DNA of 38,945 bases from Streptomyces jeddahensis (GCF_001642995.1 NZ_LOHS01000044.1:1-38945), one strand, 5' to 3'. Positions 1 through 9,628 are shown, numbered from the stretch's first letter. The notes: a model not told the origin generated them from the sequence alone. A program made the numbers and translations.

Positions 1-27
1 GCGGAGCATGTGTTCTGGCAACAGGAC

Positions 28-282
28 TCACTCCCGCTCAGTCCCTAGGAACGGTGAGTCGAGCAGCAGTGGGGGCAGTCTGCCGAGCCAGGTGTCGATG
101 AAGGGCAGGTGGGCGGGTGGGGTGGGACGCCACACGCCGGGCGCGGGTGGAGTGGTGAACTCCACCGGCTCGGACCGGCCGTCGTTCTCGCGCAGCTCGA
201 TGGAAAAGGTAGGTGGTAACGCCGATGCGGGCGTGGGACCCGGCCCGGCGTCATGGCAGAGGGCGTACCGGAGGGCGCGTGC
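28..282 (-). pseudogene. Remnant of a vanadium-haloperoxidase-like (PAP2 family) gene
   Basis: An 84-codon open stretch between two in-frame TGA codons (283-285 and 28-30) encodes a segment with GVWRPTPPAHLP followed by WLGRLPPLLLDSP. This resembles the conserved 'PG-W-RPTPP-----WG-V-PLLLDS' stretch of bacterial vanadium-dependent haloperoxidases and related PAP2 phosphatases, as I recall that family. No suitable start codon precedes it. It stops about eight codons after the motif, where family members continue for well over a hundred residues with the vanadate-binding histidines. It is therefore best read as a decayed internal fragment lying 3' of the GH74 gene. The match is from memory of the family motif only, so the assignment is tentative. 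Confidence 0.42.
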
Positions 283-294
283 TCATGCACGCGC
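275..294 (-). terminator. Hairpin downstream of the GH74 gene
   Basis: A perfect 8-bp inverted repeat (GCGCGTGC / GCACGCGC) with loop TCAT lies about 34 bp beyond the GH74 stop codon. There is no U tract, as is usual for terminators in high-GC actinobacteria. It overlaps the 5' part of the haloperoxidase remnant. It could end GH74 transcription. Confidence 0.4.
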
Positions 295-327
295 ACTCCG
301 TCTGTACGGGGAGACTTCAGATGAGCG

Positions 328-3012
328 TCAGGTGACCGTGCACGCCTCCTCTCCAACCGCGAACGCCGTCGGTTTCCCGTTCGTCCCCGACGAGCTGCGC
401 GTGAATCCGATCGCCACCGATGCGCCCGGCGCCACGTTCGCGTTCCAGCCCACGTCCTTCACCGTCACCGCCGAACCGTCCTGCGTGTGGGACGCGTTCC
501 ACGCCTGGCTGACCTTCTGGCCGTCCGGGAAGGACCAGCCCAGCGACCAGCCGGACCAGGCCTCGTCGCCGATGTTGGTGAGCGTGACATCCGCCTGGAA
601 GCCGCCCGACCATTCATTGGTGATCTTGTACGTCACCGCGCAGGCGCCCTCGGCGGGCGGATCGGTGTCTCCATCACCGTCGCCATCCCCGTCCCCCTCC
701 CCGGGATCGGTCTCGCCGCCGGTGGCCGCCGTGTCGCCGTAGACGATGCCGCGGCCGTTCGTCGACACGTACACGCGCCCGTAGACCCGCGGATCACCCG
801 TGATCGCCGCACCGGTCCAGCCCCACTGATGGGCGTCGTCGTTGATGCGCACCCAGCTCTCGCCCGCGTCCGTGGAGCGGAAGATGCCGCGCACGCCGCC
901 GATCTTCGCGCTGGTGTAGAGCGTCTGGTACGAGGCGTCGGGTGCTGCCTTGCCGAAGCCGATGGTGTCGGCCTGCTCGATGCTCGACAGCTTGGTGAAC
1001 GTGGCGCCCGCGTCCTTCGAGTGCCACAGGCCGTACGTGCCGTTCGCCGAGCCGCCGGCCAGCCAGATGTCGCCCTCCTCGCCCGGCACCGCCTTGAAGC
1101 GGACGTCGCCCTCGGCCGGCAGACCGGTCGACGCCTTCTCGGTGAAGGTCACGCCCCCGTCCGTGCTGACGTAGAACTTCCCGGACTTGAAGCCGTAGAA
1201 CTTCTTCGGGTCGACCCGGTCGGACTCGACGATCGCGCCCGCCGGGATGCCCGACGACGCGGTCCACGACGAGCCGTAACCGGACGTCGTCTGCACGCCC
1301 GTGCCGTCCGGGCTCCACACGAAGCGGCTGCCGTCGGCCGCCGCGGCGATCGTGCCGCCGCCCGTCACGCCCGAGGGGTCCTGTCCGGCGAACCAGTTGG
1401 CGCCGTTGTCCGTGGAGAAGGCGACGTGTGCGCCGGAGTCGATGGTGCCGACCCGCGCCACCACGTCGGGCTTCGTCTCGGCGAAGTCCAGGCTCGTGGT
1501 GGAGGTGAAGTTCGGCGACGTGTACATCATCGGCGGCACCTTGGTGAGGTCCGTGTGCCGGAAGCCGCCGATGTCGCCGAGCCCGCTGAGCAGCGGCGCG
1601 CCGGACGGGGGAGAGGCGATGTCGAGGACCGCGGTCTCCTCCAGGCCCTGCACCATCGGCTTGATGGTGATCTTCCCGCCGCTGTCCCACTGGCCGAGGT
1701 TCTCGGTGCCGTAGATCGTCGCGCCGGTTCCGTACATCATCCGGTTGGAGTTGAACGGGTCGATCTCGAGGGACTCCGTCATCCACCCCAGCTTCGGGGT
1801 CTCTTCGGGCGGGGACGGGTTCGCGCCCCAGGTCAGCCACGGTGAGGACGACACGTCCATCGTGTAGCGGTTCTCACGGTTGGGATACGAGGTGTAGTCC
1901 CACGCCCGCGTCCACGTGCCGCCGCTGTCCGTCGAGCGGAAGATCTGCGTGTCCGGCCACCAGCTGCTGTAGCCCGTCACCATGACCGTGCCCGGGTTCT
2001 GCCGGTCGACGCTCAGGCCGCTGAAGCCGTAGTACGTGTCGGCCTCCGCCACCGGGCTGATGTTCTTCCACTCACCGGTGGCCGTGGCGTGCCGCCACAC
2101 CTGCCCCTTGCCGCCGTCGTACGGCCCGCCCGTGTCGCTGTACGCGAGATAGAGGTAGCCGTTCTCCGCGTCGAGCACGCCCTTGTGGGCGAGGTAGCCG
2201 GTCGGCTGGCCCGCGACGCGGGACCAGGTGGCGCCCGCGTCCGTGGACCGGTAGACCGCGTTGTCCTTGTCGGCGACCCCGACGTAGATCGTCTGCGTCT
2301 TCGAGGTGCCCGATCCCGTCGACTCGTCGAAGGTGACCCAGACGATGCCCTGGTTGTCGGACGCGTAGCCGCTCGTGTCGTTCGGATCCTGTGCGTAGTT
2401 GCCGGGGTTGGGGAAGCTGGTGACCTCCGACCAGGTGGCGCCGGAGTCCGTGGAGCGCCACAGGCCCTTGCCGCTGGGTGCGCCGAGGTACAGCACGCTG
2501 TTGTCGTGCGGGTCGACGGCCAGGCGCTCACCCATGCCGCGGCCGGGCATGTTGCCGCCCAGCTTGAACGGCAGTTCGGCCTTCTGCCAGCTCGCACCCC
2601 GGTCCGACGAGCGCAGGACGGCGCCGTTGCCCGGGTCCCAGTCGTTGGTGTACGTGCCGACGGCCGCGTACACCTTGTCCGGATCGACCGAGTCGGACGC
2701 GAGGCTCACCACGCCGGTGTGGCCCCAGTCGTCCCAGCCGATCGAGTCGAGCAGCGGGGTCCACGTCTTGGTGGACTCCTGCCAGCGGTAGGCGCCGCCG
2801 ATGTCCGTGCGGGCGTAGGCGAGGTCCTTCTCGGTGCGGTTGAAGACGATGCCGGGGACGAAGCCGCCCCCGTCGATCCGGACGTTCTTCCAGGTGTAGG
2901 TGTCGGCCGCGATCGTCACGGGATCGTCGGCGGCCGCGACCGCGGGCGGGCTGCCCACGAGCAGGCCGGCCGCCAGGGCGAGCGCGGCCGTGAGAGTGCG
3001 GGTTCTTCGCAC
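328..3012 (-). CDS. Secreted GH74 xyloglucanase/endoglucanase with C-terminal CBM2
   Basis: The product is an 894-residue secreted beta-1,4-glucanase of family GH74, expected to cut xyloglucan and related glucans outside the cell. The GTG start at 3012 follows GGAGAGG and opens a signal peptide (residues 1-28, ending AVAA). The catalytic part (about 35-760) is a beta-propeller with repeated BNR-type motifs (SSDRGASW, STDSGATW, STDAGATW, STDSGGTW). Asp70 in RTDIGGAYRW and Asp480 in GLGDIGGF match the two catalytic aspartates of the family. A Gly/Asp/Pro linker leads to a CBM2 of about 100 residues with paired cysteines near its ends. The gene lies 101 bp downstream of GH48 on the same strand, with a hairpin between them. 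An open frame extends upstream of 3012 but lacks signal-peptide character there. GH74 assignment is firm; the exact substrate preference cannot be read from sequence. Confidence 0.95.
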   Translation of the reverse strand: MRRTRTLTAALALAAGLLVGSPPAVAAADDPVTIAADTYTWKNVRIDGGGFVPGIVFNRTEKDLAYARTDIGGAYRWQESTKTWTPLLDSIGWDDWGHTGVVSLASDSVDPDKVYAAVGTYTNDWDPGNGAVLRSSDRGASWQKAELPFKLGGNMPGRGMGERLAVDPHDNSVLYLGAPSGKGLWRSTDSGATWSEVTSFPNPGNYAQDPNDTSGYASDNQGIVWVTFDESTGSGTSKTQTIYVGVADKDNAVYRSTDAGATWSRVAGQPTGYLAHKGVLDAENGYLYLAYSDTGGPYDGGKGQVWRHATATGEWKNISPVAEADTYYGFSGLSVDRQNPGTVMVTGYSSWWPDTQIFRSTDSGGTWTRAWDYTSYPNRENRYTMDVSSSPWLTWGANPSPPEETPKLGWMTESLEIDPFNSNRMMYGTGATIYGTENLGQWDSGGKITIKPMVQGLEETAVLDIASPPSGAPLLSGLGDIGGFRHTDLTKVPPMMYTSPNFTSTTSLDFAETKPDVVARVGTIDSGAHVAFSTDNGANWFAGQDPSGVTGGGTIAAAADGSRFVWSPDGTGVQTTSGYGSSWTASSGIPAGAIVESDRVDPKKFYGFKSGKFYVSTDGGVTFTEKASTGLPAEGDVRFKAVPGEEGDIWLAGGSANGTYGLWHSKDAGATFTKLSSIEQADTIGFGKAAPDASYQTLYTSAKIGGVRGIFRSTDAGESWVRINDDAHQWGWTGAAITGDPRVYGRVYVSTNGRGIVYGDTAATGGETDPGEGDGDGDGDGDTDPPAEGACAVTYKITNEWSGGFQADVTLTNIGDEAWSGWSLGWSFPDGQKVSQAWNASHTQDGSAVTVKDVGWNANVAPGASVAIGFTRSSSGTNGKPTAFAVGEEACTVT

Positions 3013-3056
3013 GGTGATGTCCTCTCCGGAAGGGGGAGACGGGGGAGGAACCGCGA

Positions 3057-3090
3057 CCGGGCGGGCCCCGGGAAGCTGGGGCCCGCCCGG
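3057..3090 (-). terminator. Hairpin between GH48 and GH74 genes
   Basis: A perfect 13-bp stem (CCGGGCGGGCCCC / GGGGCCCGCCCGG) with an 8-nt loop lies in the 101-bp gap after the GH48 stop, only 45 bp before the GH74 start. It could be a full terminator, an attenuator lowering GH74 relative to GH48, or a processing and stability element. Only about 45 bp remain for a separate GH74 promoter, so partial read-through is plausible. Confidence 0.6.
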
Positions 3091-3113
3091 CGGGTACGCG
3101 GAGCAGCGGGGGA

Positions 3114-6029
3114 CTATTCGATGAGCTCCGCATACGAGCCCAGAGCGAGGGCGATGTCCGCCTGGGCCCAGAACCGGTGGTACGTGAAGGTGGGCACGGC
3201 CCCGCCTTCCAGATAGCTCTCGATCTTCGACCAGGCCGGGTCGTCCTCGTAGAAGGAACGGATCGAGGCGAAGGTCGACGACGAGTCGATCGTGTCGCCG
3301 TTCGGCATGGTGCCGGTCCAGCCGCTCGGGACGTACACGGGGTCGTCGAAGCGGTTGTAGTCGGCGCGGGTCTCCGGGACGGCGATGCCGAGGTCGTCCT
3401 GGTAGTGGTCCCACATGCCGTCGAGCAGCGCCTTCGCCGTCGACGCGGCCTCCGTGTCACCGGACTTGTCGGCGTAGTACGTGAGGGTCCTCGCGTACGC
3501 GCCGGTCACGCCGACGTCGTTGGTGTAGTCGACGACGGAGACGTGGAGGTCCGTGTTCTCGGCGGGGCTCGACGGGTTCCAGGTCTCCGGGGCGCCCGAC
3601 CACCGCAACGTGGACGGAACCTGGTACGTACCGTCCGGGTTGACGGTCGTCTCCGACAGCGCCCAGTCGACCCACTTGTCGAGGACCTTCTTGGCGCCGG
3701 CGTCACCCGTCTGCTGGTAGTACTCGGCGACCCGCTCCATCGACCACGCCTGGAAGCCGAACCACTGGTTGGACGGCGGGTCGTGGTAGACGGGCTTCTC
3801 GTCGTAGTACATGCCGTAGAAGGTGGGCGTCCCGGCCGGCGGGGTCGCGTAACGGCCCTGCCAGCTGTTGGTCGCGCCGCCCGCGATGGCGCCCTCCGCG
3901 GACTGCAGCCACTGGTAGAACTCGAGCTGCCGGTCCAGGCTGGTCGCCCAGTCGGACTGGCCCGTCGCCGACTTCGGCTTGAGCGGGGCGTACGAGCTCA
4001 GCGCGTAGGCGGCCATCGGGTTCTGGTAGCCGCCGTGCGCGTGGCTGGAGCCGATGCGCCAGGACCAGCCCGCCGAGGTGTCGGTCGCGCCACCCCAGGC
4101 GTAGTACCAGGACAGCAGGTAGTGCGAGCTGTTCTTGCCGGTGCCCGCCGGGCAGGCGGACGGGCCCACGCAGTCGCCGACCTTCTTGAAGTACTTGTCG
4201 TACATGGCGTAGCGCAGGTAGTCGCCCATCTTGGCGGCCTTGCCGACGGTCGCCGCGACGTCACCGCCCTTGCCCTGCTCCTTGGCCCACATGTCGGCCC
4301 AGTACGCGGCCTGGACGGCGCGCGCGTCGGCGTCGGGGGCGTTGGTGAACTTCCACTGCTTGGCGTACGACGAGTCACCCGTGAACAGGTCCAGGTAACC
4401 GTTCTTGCCACCGTAGGTGAAGTTGTCGCAGGTCGGGTGCGTGACGGTCTCCCACACGGACTCCTGCGGGCCGCGCTGGAAGGTGTTGATGTAGGACGGC
4501 CCTGTGTCGGACGGACCGGCCTGGCACTTGCCCGGCGCGTTACCGAACCCGTAGACGTTGTCGACGTCCTGGATCCAGTGCATGCCGTAGACGTCGTCCG
4601 TGCCGTACGCGCTCTTCAGCTCGGACGCGATCGGGTCCGAACCGACCGAGACGGAACCGTCCAGCTTCGACGGATACTCCGACGGCTGGTCCCACTCGGC
4701 AGCGTAGGTGGCCGGCTTGGAGGCGGAGTAGAACGAGGTGGTCGGCTGGTCGGCGTGCGTGGGGATCATGTACTTCTCCATGGTCTCCCAGGCACCGTTG
4801 AACTTGGACCAGTCGCCGGTGATCCTGCCGTACATCGCCTGCAGCCAGATCAGATAGCTGTACGCCTCCGACGTCGTCTCGTGGCCGTGGTCAGGCGCCT
4901 CGACGATCAGCGTCTCGACCGAGTGGTACGGGATGCCCTCCGGCGAGAAGTAGCCGTTCGCCGGGTTGGTGATTTTCCCGTAGAGGTCGAGGAAGCGTGC
5001 GTCGTAGTCCTTGCTGGCGGCCAGCTGGGTCACGGTGACCTCGGCCTCGGCGTGGCCGGGAGCCGATACCGTGAACGTCGCCGCGCCCGTGCCGGACGCG
5101 TCGGCGCTGATGGTCACTTTCTGTGCCGTGCTCCAGTTCGACGGCGTGAAGGTGAGGCTCGCGCCCTCGCTGACCGACAGGCCCGAGTTGCCCGAGGTGC
5201 GCTCCACCGACACCGTCACGTTCGAGGACGGCTCGGTCGACAGCTTCACCTCGAAGGACCCCGACTCGCCCTGCTGGATGCCTAGTTGGGCGGGCGAGGC
5301 GACGAGGGCCGGACCTTCGGCGACCGTGACGCCCACAGGCGTGGACTCCGCGGACGCACCGAGACTGTCGTACGCCTTGGCGTACAGGGAGTGGCTACCC
5401 GCCCCCAGACCGTCCGCGTCGTACGTGAACGGCTCGGTGGTGTCGGTCCCGAGCAGCTCCGTGTCGTCGTAGAACTCGATCTTCGTGATGTCGGCGCCGT
5501 CGGCGGCCGCAGCAGTCGCGGCCATCGGCACGGTGTCGCCCTGGCTGAAGATCGCGCCCGCCTCCGGGCTGGTCAGCACCGTGACCGGGGGCTGATGGGC
5601 GCCGGCGCACGTCGTGCCGTTGACGGCGAAGCTCGTCGGCGCCGCGTTGGTGCCGCTGTAGGTGAACTGGGCGCCGGTGGAGATGGCGGCCCCGGCGGCG
5701 ATCTTCGCGTTGAAGCTCTCGTTCTTGACGGTGACGGTCTTGCCGGACTGCGACCAGATCCCGCTCCAGCCGTTGGTCAGCTTCTGGTCACCGGTGTAGT
5801 CGTACGTCAGGGTCCAGCCGTCGATCGCCTCGGAACCCCGGTTGGTGACCGTCAGCTCGGCGGTGAAACCGGAGCCCCAGTCGCTCGTCTTGTAGTCGAC
5901 GCTGCACTGCACGGCTGCCGCCTGTGCGGGGCTCTGGCCGGTGGTCAGCGTCGTCAAGGGAATGGCGAGAGCCGCCACCACGGCTGTCCATAACCGCCGC
6001 GCGGCGCGGCGTCTCCTTTTCTGGTGCAT
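3114..6029 (-). CDS. Secreted GH48 reducing-end cellobiohydrolase with N-terminal CBM2
   Basis: A 971-residue processive exocellulase, secreted to act on crystalline cellulose and release cellobiose from reducing ends. ATG at 6029 is chosen over the upstream in-frame ATG at 6080: AGGAGA lies nine bases before it, and a twin-arginine-rich basic segment then a hydrophobic signal follow (cleavage near residue 38). Order: CBM2 (about 41-142), an Ig-like domain (about 147-236, with [15 protein letters not shown]), a second beta-rich domain (about 240-335), then the GH48 catalytic domain (about 340-971). [14 protein letters not shown] carries Glu377 and Glu388, spaced as the two key glutamates of the family. 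The Ig-like modules between CBM and catalytic domain are typical of actinobacterial GH48 enzymes. The gene shares a control region with the divergent GH5-GH6 pair and has a CebR-type operator at its promoter. Confidence 0.96.
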   Translation of the reverse strand: MHQKRRRRAARRLWTAVVAALAIPLTTLTTGQSPAQAAAVQCSVDYKTSDWGSGFTAELTVTNRGSEAIDGWTLTYDYTGDQKLTNGWSGIWSQSGKTVTVKNESFNAKIAAGAAISTGAQFTYSGTNAAPTSFAVNGTTCAGAHQPPVTVLTSPEAGAIFSQGDTVPMAATAAAADGADITKIEFYDDTELLGTDTTEPFTYDADGLGAGSHSLYAKAYDSLGASAESTPVGVTVAEGPALVASPAQLGIQQGESGSFEVKLSTEPSSNVTVSVERTSGNSGLSVSEGASLTFTPSNWSTAQKVTISADASGTGAATFTVSAPGHAEAEVTVTQLAASKDYDARFLDLYGKITNPANGYFSPEGIPYHSVETLIVEAPDHGHETTSEAYSYLIWLQAMYGRITGDWSKFNGAWETMEKYMIPTHADQPTTSFYSASKPATYAAEWDQPSEYPSKLDGSVSVGSDPIASELKSAYGTDDVYGMHWIQDVDNVYGFGNAPGKCQAGPSDTGPSYINTFQRGPQESVWETVTHPTCDNFTYGGKNGYLDLFTGDSSYAKQWKFTNAPDADARAVQAAYWADMWAKEQGKGGDVAATVGKAAKMGDYLRYAMYDKYFKKVGDCVGPSACPAGTGKNSSHYLLSWYYAWGGATDTSAGWSWRIGSSHAHGGYQNPMAAYALSSYAPLKPKSATGQSDWATSLDRQLEFYQWLQSAEGAIAGGATNSWQGRYATPPAGTPTFYGMYYDEKPVYHDPPSNQWFGFQAWSMERVAEYYQQTGDAGAKKVLDKWVDWALSETTVNPDGTYQVPSTLRWSGAPETWNPSSPAENTDLHVSVVDYTNDVGVTGAYARTLTYYADKSGDTEAASTAKALLDGMWDHYQDDLGIAVPETRADYNRFDDPVYVPSGWTGTMPNGDTIDSSSTFASIRSFYEDDPAWSKIESYLEGGAVPTFTYHRFWAQADIALALGSYAELIE

Positions 6030-6100
6030 GCGCTGGTTTCTCCTAGCTGCTCGAGAGTGGGGGTGGAGGTGGAGCAACAAGCTTTGAATTCATCGACCAG

Positions 6101-6142
6101 TGGGAGCGCTCCCATATTGGGCAGAGGGACCGGAGGGGTCAA
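6101..6142 (-). promoter_or_regulatory. GH48 promoter with a perfect CebR-type operator
   Basis: The perfect palindrome TGGGAGCGCTCCCA (6101-6114) equals the box established for the cellobiose-responsive LacI repressor CebR in Streptomyces. On the minus strand, TTGACC (6137-6142) and CAATAT (6114-6119) are spaced 17 bp, a plausible -35/-10 pair, and the operator begins exactly at the -10 edge, so it would cover the start site. Repressor bound here should block GH48 transcription until cello-oligosaccharide is present. The promoter call is inference; the operator match is direct. Confidence 0.8.
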
Positions 6143-6232
6143 GGTTCTTGAAGAGTCGAACTGTTTCGATGGATGGAGAAAGTAACTCCTCTGGTTTTTA
6201 CCGGCACTTGGCGCTAGCTTCGTAAGCACCAG

Positions 6233-6246
6233 TGGGAGCGATTCCA
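6233..6246 (+). promoter_or_regulatory. Degenerate CebR-type box upstream of GH5-GH6
   Basis: TGGGAGCGATTCCA matches the CebR box at 12 of 14 positions, with one intact half-site (TGGGAGCG). It lies 51 bp before the GH5 start, on the side of the control region serving the plus-strand cellulases. No clear -10/-35 pair was recognised for this promoter. It probably binds the same repressor more weakly than 6101-6114. Confidence 0.7.
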
Positions 6247-6297
6247 TCAGTCGACGCGTCCGTCACACGGACGCGCACGGTCTGTAAGGAGTCGCTC

Positions 6298-7803
6298 ATG
6301 CGACATCCCCCGCGCTTATCCGCACTGCTCGTCACGGCCGGTCTGGCCCTGGTGGGCACCGCGGTGGCACCGGTGGTGACGGCGTCAGGGGCCGAACCCG
6401 TCTGCACGGTCGAGTACGAGACCGTGGGGCAGTGGGACAGCGGCTTCCAGGGAGCCGTCACCATCACCAACAACGGTCCGTCGGTGAGCAGTTGGGAGCT
6501 CGCCTTCGACTTCGCCGACGGGCAGAAGGTCACGCAGGGCTGGAACGCCAAGTGGTCCCAGTCGGGCACGACCGTCACGGCGGCCAACGAGAGCTACAAC
6601 GGGTCGCTCGGCACGGGCGCGAGCACCACCGCCGGCTTCCTGGCCTCCGCGTCGGGGACCAGCACCGCGCCCACTACGTTCAAGCTGAACGGCACCACCT
6701 GCAACGTGGAGTCGGAGCCCGATCCCGATCCCACGGAACCGACGGACCCACCGACCGACCCACCGACCGATCCGCCGGACCCGGAGGAAGGGCCCCCGGC
6801 CCTGAAGGTCTCCGGCAACAAGCTCGTCGACGCGAACGGCGCGACCCGCCGCATGCTCGGCGTCAACCGCTCCGGCGGCGAGTTCATGTGCGTCCAGGGC
6901 TACGGCATCTGGGACGGACCGGTCGACGACGCCTCCGTCAAGGCGATCGCCGACTGGAACGTCAACACCGTCCGCATCCCCCTCAACGAGGAGTGCTGGC
7001 TGGGCCTGGACAACATCAAGCCTGAGTACTCGGGCGCCAACTACATCGACGCCGTCAAGGAGCTGGTGGCGCGCGTCGAGGCGCACGGCATGACGCCGGT
7101 CGTCGAACTGCACTGGTCGTGGGGCCAGTACACCGGCAACTCGGCCGGCTGCTCCGACGTGCACGCCAGCTGCCAGAAGCCGATGCCCAACATGCAGTAC
7201 ACACCGTCGTTCTGGGCCTCGGTGGCGAACACCTTCAAGGACGACAAGGCCGTCGTCTTCGACCTGTTCAACGAGCCGTACGCGGACCGCGCCACCTCCA
7301 CCGCCGAGCAGGCCTGGACCTGCTGGCGTGACGGCGGCACGTGCCCCGGCATCGGCTATGAGGTCGCGGGCATGCAGGACCTGGTCGACGCCATCCGGGA
7401 CACGGGTGCCACCAACCTGATCCTGGCGGGCGGCCTCGCCTACTCCAACGACCTCAGCCAGTGGCTGACGAACAAGCCCAACGACCCGGCGGGCAATCTC
7501 GCCGCCGCCTGGCACGTCTACAACTTCAACACCTGCTCCAACGAGAGCTGCTGGAGCTCCACGCTCGCTCCGGTCGCCGCCGAGGTCCCGCTCGTCGCGG
7601 GCGAGATCGGCGAGAACACCTGCTCGCACTCGTTCATCGACCGCGTCATGCAGTGGTTCGACGACCGTGACCTGTCCTACCTGGGCTGGACCTGGAACAC
7701 CTGGGACTGCTCCTCCGGCCCGTCCCTGATCAGCAACTACGACGGCACTCCGACGTCGTACGGCATAGGGCTGCGCGACCATCTGCGCTCCCTCGACGGA
7801 TAA
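6298..7803 (+). CDS. Secreted GH5 endoglucanase with N-terminal CBM2
   Basis: A 501-residue secreted cellulase that should cut internal beta-1,4 bonds of cellulose. ATG at 6298 follows AAGGAG with a 6-base gap; the longer frame from 6232 would begin inside the operator and is rejected. Order: signal peptide (about 1-32), CBM2 (about 34-136), a Pro/Thr/Asp linker built on PTDPPTDPP (about 140-165), and a GH5 barrel (about 168-501). Glu326 in FDLFNEP is the expected acid/base and Glu436 in VAGEIGEN the nucleophile. A cysteine-rich pattern suggests disulfides. It is followed after 12 bp by the GH6 gene, so both are probably one transcript. The GH5 subfamily was not determined, and mannanase or xyloglucanase activity cannot be excluded. 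Confidence 0.93.
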   Translation: MRHPPRLSALLVTAGLALVGTAVAPVVTASGAEPVCTVEYETVGQWDSGFQGAVTITNNGPSVSSWELAFDFADGQKVTQGWNAKWSQSGTTVTAANESYNGSLGTGASTTAGFLASASGTSTAPTTFKLNGTTCNVESEPDPDPTEPTDPPTDPPTDPPDPEEGPPALKVSGNKLVDANGATRRMLGVNRSGGEFMCVQGYGIWDGPVDDASVKAIADWNVNTVRIPLNEECWLGLDNIKPEYSGANYIDAVKELVARVEAHGMTPVVELHWSWGQYTGNSAGCSDVHASCQKPMPNMQYTPSFWASVANTFKDDKAVVFDLFNEPYADRATSTAEQAWTCWRDGGTCPGIGYEVAGMQDLVDAIRDTGATNLILAGGLAYSNDLSQWLTNKPNDPAGNLAAAWHVYNFNTCSNESCWSSTLAPVAAEVPLVAGEIGENTCSHSFIDRVMQWFDDRDLSYLGWTWNTWDCSSGPSLISNYDGTPTSYGIGLRDHLRSLDG

Positions 7804-7815
7804 GGACACCTGATC

Positions 7816-9537
7816 ATGAGTCGCACCAGAACAGCACTACTGGCCGCAATGGCCCTGGTCGCCGGGGCCGCCGGCAGCGCCATGGCCGTCGTACCCTCGG
7901 ACGTCGGCACCGCCGCCGTCCCCTGCACCGTCGACTACAAGGTGCAGAACCAGTGGGACACCGGCTTCACCGCCGCCGTGACGGTCACCAACCTCGGCTC
8001 CGCCAAGTCGTCCTGGTCCCTGGGGTGGACGTTCGCCGGTGACCAGAAGATCACCAGCGGCTGGAACGCCCAGCTCAGCCAGAGCGGTGCCGACGCCACC
8101 GCCAAGAACGAGAGCTACAACGGGACGCTCTCGACCGGCGGTTCGATCAGCTTCGGCTTCAACGCCACCTACAGCGGCACCAACGCCCTGCCCGAGACGT
8201 TCACCCTCAACGGTGTCACCTGCAACGTCGACGACGGCGGCGGCGAGCCCACCGATCCGCCCACCGACCCGCCCACGGAGCCGGGTGACCGCGTGGACAA
8301 CCCGTACTCCGGGGCCAAGGTGTACGTGAATCCGGAGTGGTCCGCGAACGCCGCCGCCGAGCCGGGCGGCGACCGGATCGCCGACCAGCCCACCGGTGTC
8401 TGGCTCGACCGGATCGCCGCCATCAACGGCGCCAACGGAAAGATGGGCCTGCGCGCCCACCTCGACGCGGCACTGGAGCAGAAGGGCTCCGACGAGATGG
8501 TCGTCCAGCTCGTCATCTACAACCTGCCCGGCCGCGACTGCGCGGCGCTCGCCTCCAACGGTGAGCTCAAGGCCGACGAGATCGACAAGTACAAGACGGA
8601 CTACATCGACCCGATCGCCGCGATCCTCGCCGATCCGAAGTACGCGGGCCTGCGCATCGTCACCACGGTCGAGATCGACTCGCTGCCGAACCTTGTCACG
8701 AACACCGGCAGCCGCGAGACCGCGACCCCGCAGTGCGACACGATGCTGGCGAACGGCAACTACATCAAGGGCGTCGGCTACGCCCTGAACAAGCTCGGTG
8801 ACGTCCCCAACGTCTACAACTACGTCGACGCCGGGCACCACGGGTGGATCGGCTGGGACAGCAACTTCGCCCCGTCCGCGGAGATGTTCAAGAAGGCCGC
8901 CACCGCCGAGGGTGCCACGGTCGACGACGTCCACGGCTTCATCGCCAACACCGCCAACTACAGCGCCCTGAAGGAGGAGAACTTCAAGATCACCGACACG
9001 GTGGGCGGCAAGTCGGTCCGCGAATCCAAGTGGGTCGACTGGAACCTCTACACGGACGAGCTGTCCTTCTCCCAGGCCCTGCGCGAGGAGCTCGTCTCGA
9101 TCGGCTTCAACTCCGGCATCGGCATGCTGATCGACACCTCGCGCAACGGCTGGGGCGGCGCGGACCGGCCCACCGGACCGGGCGCGACCACCGACGTCGA
9201 CACCTACGTCGACGGCGGCCGCTACGACCGCCGTCTCAACCCAGGCAACTGGTGCAACCAGTCCGGCGCCGGCCTCGGCGAACGCCCGCAGGCCTCGCCC
9301 GAGCCCGGTATCGACGCCTACGTGTGGATGAAGCCACCGGGCGAGTCCGACGGCGCGAGCAAGGAGATCGACAACGAGGAGGGCAAGGGCTTCGACCGGA
9401 TGTGCGACCCGACGTACGAGGGGAACGCCCGTAACGGCTACAACATGTCCGGTGCCCTCGGGGACGCGCCGATCTCCGGGCACTGGTTCTCCGCCCAGTT
9501 CCAGGAGCTCATGAAGAACGCGTACCCGGCGCTGTGA
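7816..9537 (+). CDS. Secreted GH6 cellobiohydrolase with N-terminal CBM2
   Basis: A 573-residue secreted exocellulase, expected to release cellobiose from non-reducing ends and so complement GH48. ATG at 7816 is preceded by AAGGA and lies 12 bp after the GH5 stop. Order: signal peptide (about 1-24), CBM2 (about 35-138), a short Pro/Thr linker, and the GH6 domain (about 160-573). Asp241 in NLPGRDCAALASNGE and Asp288 in VEIDSLPNLVTN sit in the two signature regions of GH6; the latter is the expected catalytic acid. The length and extra loops, including NYVDAGHHGWIGW, fit the cellobiohydrolase branch rather than short GH6 endoglucanases. Two strong hairpins follow the stop codon. Confidence 0.95.
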   Translation: MSRTRTALLAAMALVAGAAGSAMAVVPSDVGTAAVPCTVDYKVQNQWDTGFTAAVTVTNLGSAKSSWSLGWTFAGDQKITSGWNAQLSQSGADATAKNESYNGTLSTGGSISFGFNATYSGTNALPETFTLNGVTCNVDDGGGEPTDPPTDPPTEPGDRVDNPYSGAKVYVNPEWSANAAAEPGGDRIADQPTGVWLDRIAAINGANGKMGLRAHLDAALEQKGSDEMVVQLVIYNLPGRDCAALASNGELKADEIDKYKTDYIDPIAAILADPKYAGLRIVTTVEIDSLPNLVTNTGSRETATPQCDTMLANGNYIKGVGYALNKLGDVPNVYNYVDAGHHGWIGWDSNFAPSAEMFKKAATAEGATVDDVHGFIANTANYSALKEENFKITDTVGGKSVRESKWVDWNLYTDELSFSQALREELVSIGFNSGIGMLIDTSRNGWGGADRPTGPGATTDVDTYVDGGRYDRRLNPGNWCNQSGAGLGERPQASPEPGIDAYVWMKPPGESDGASKEIDNEEGKGFDRMCDPTYEGNARNGYNMSGALGDAPISGHWFSAQFQELMKNAYPAL

Positions 9538-9542
9538 CGCCA

Positions 9543-9583
9543 GGTCCGCCGGTGCCGGCCCGCACGGCCGGCACCGGCGGACC
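9543..9583 (+). terminator. Strong terminator hairpin after GH6
   Basis: Perfect 18-bp stem (GGTCCGCCGGTGCCGGCC at 9543-9560, complement at 9566-9583) with a 5-nt loop, starting 6 bp after the GH6 stop. This is the likely end of the GH5-GH6 transcript. Confidence 0.8.
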
Positions 9584-9584
9584 A

Positions 9585-9628
9585 CCTCCGGGGCCCGGTG
9601 GACGCCTCCCACCTCCGGGCCCCGGAGG
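9585..9628 (+). terminator. Second hairpin after GH6
   Basis: A 14-bp perfect stem (CCTCCGGGGCCCGG at 9585-9598, complement at 9615-9628) with a 16-nt loop follows immediately after the first terminator. The tandem arrangement would make read-through into the PLAT-domain gene inefficient, or protect the 3' end of the cellulase mRNA. Confidence 0.6.

Noticed and set aside
487..1845. Long plus-strand open frames inside the GH74 gene
   Set aside because: They are Arg/Ala/Val-rich antisense shadows of high-GC coding DNA, without ribosome sites or domains; the minus-strand frame has clear GH74 and CBM2 motifs.
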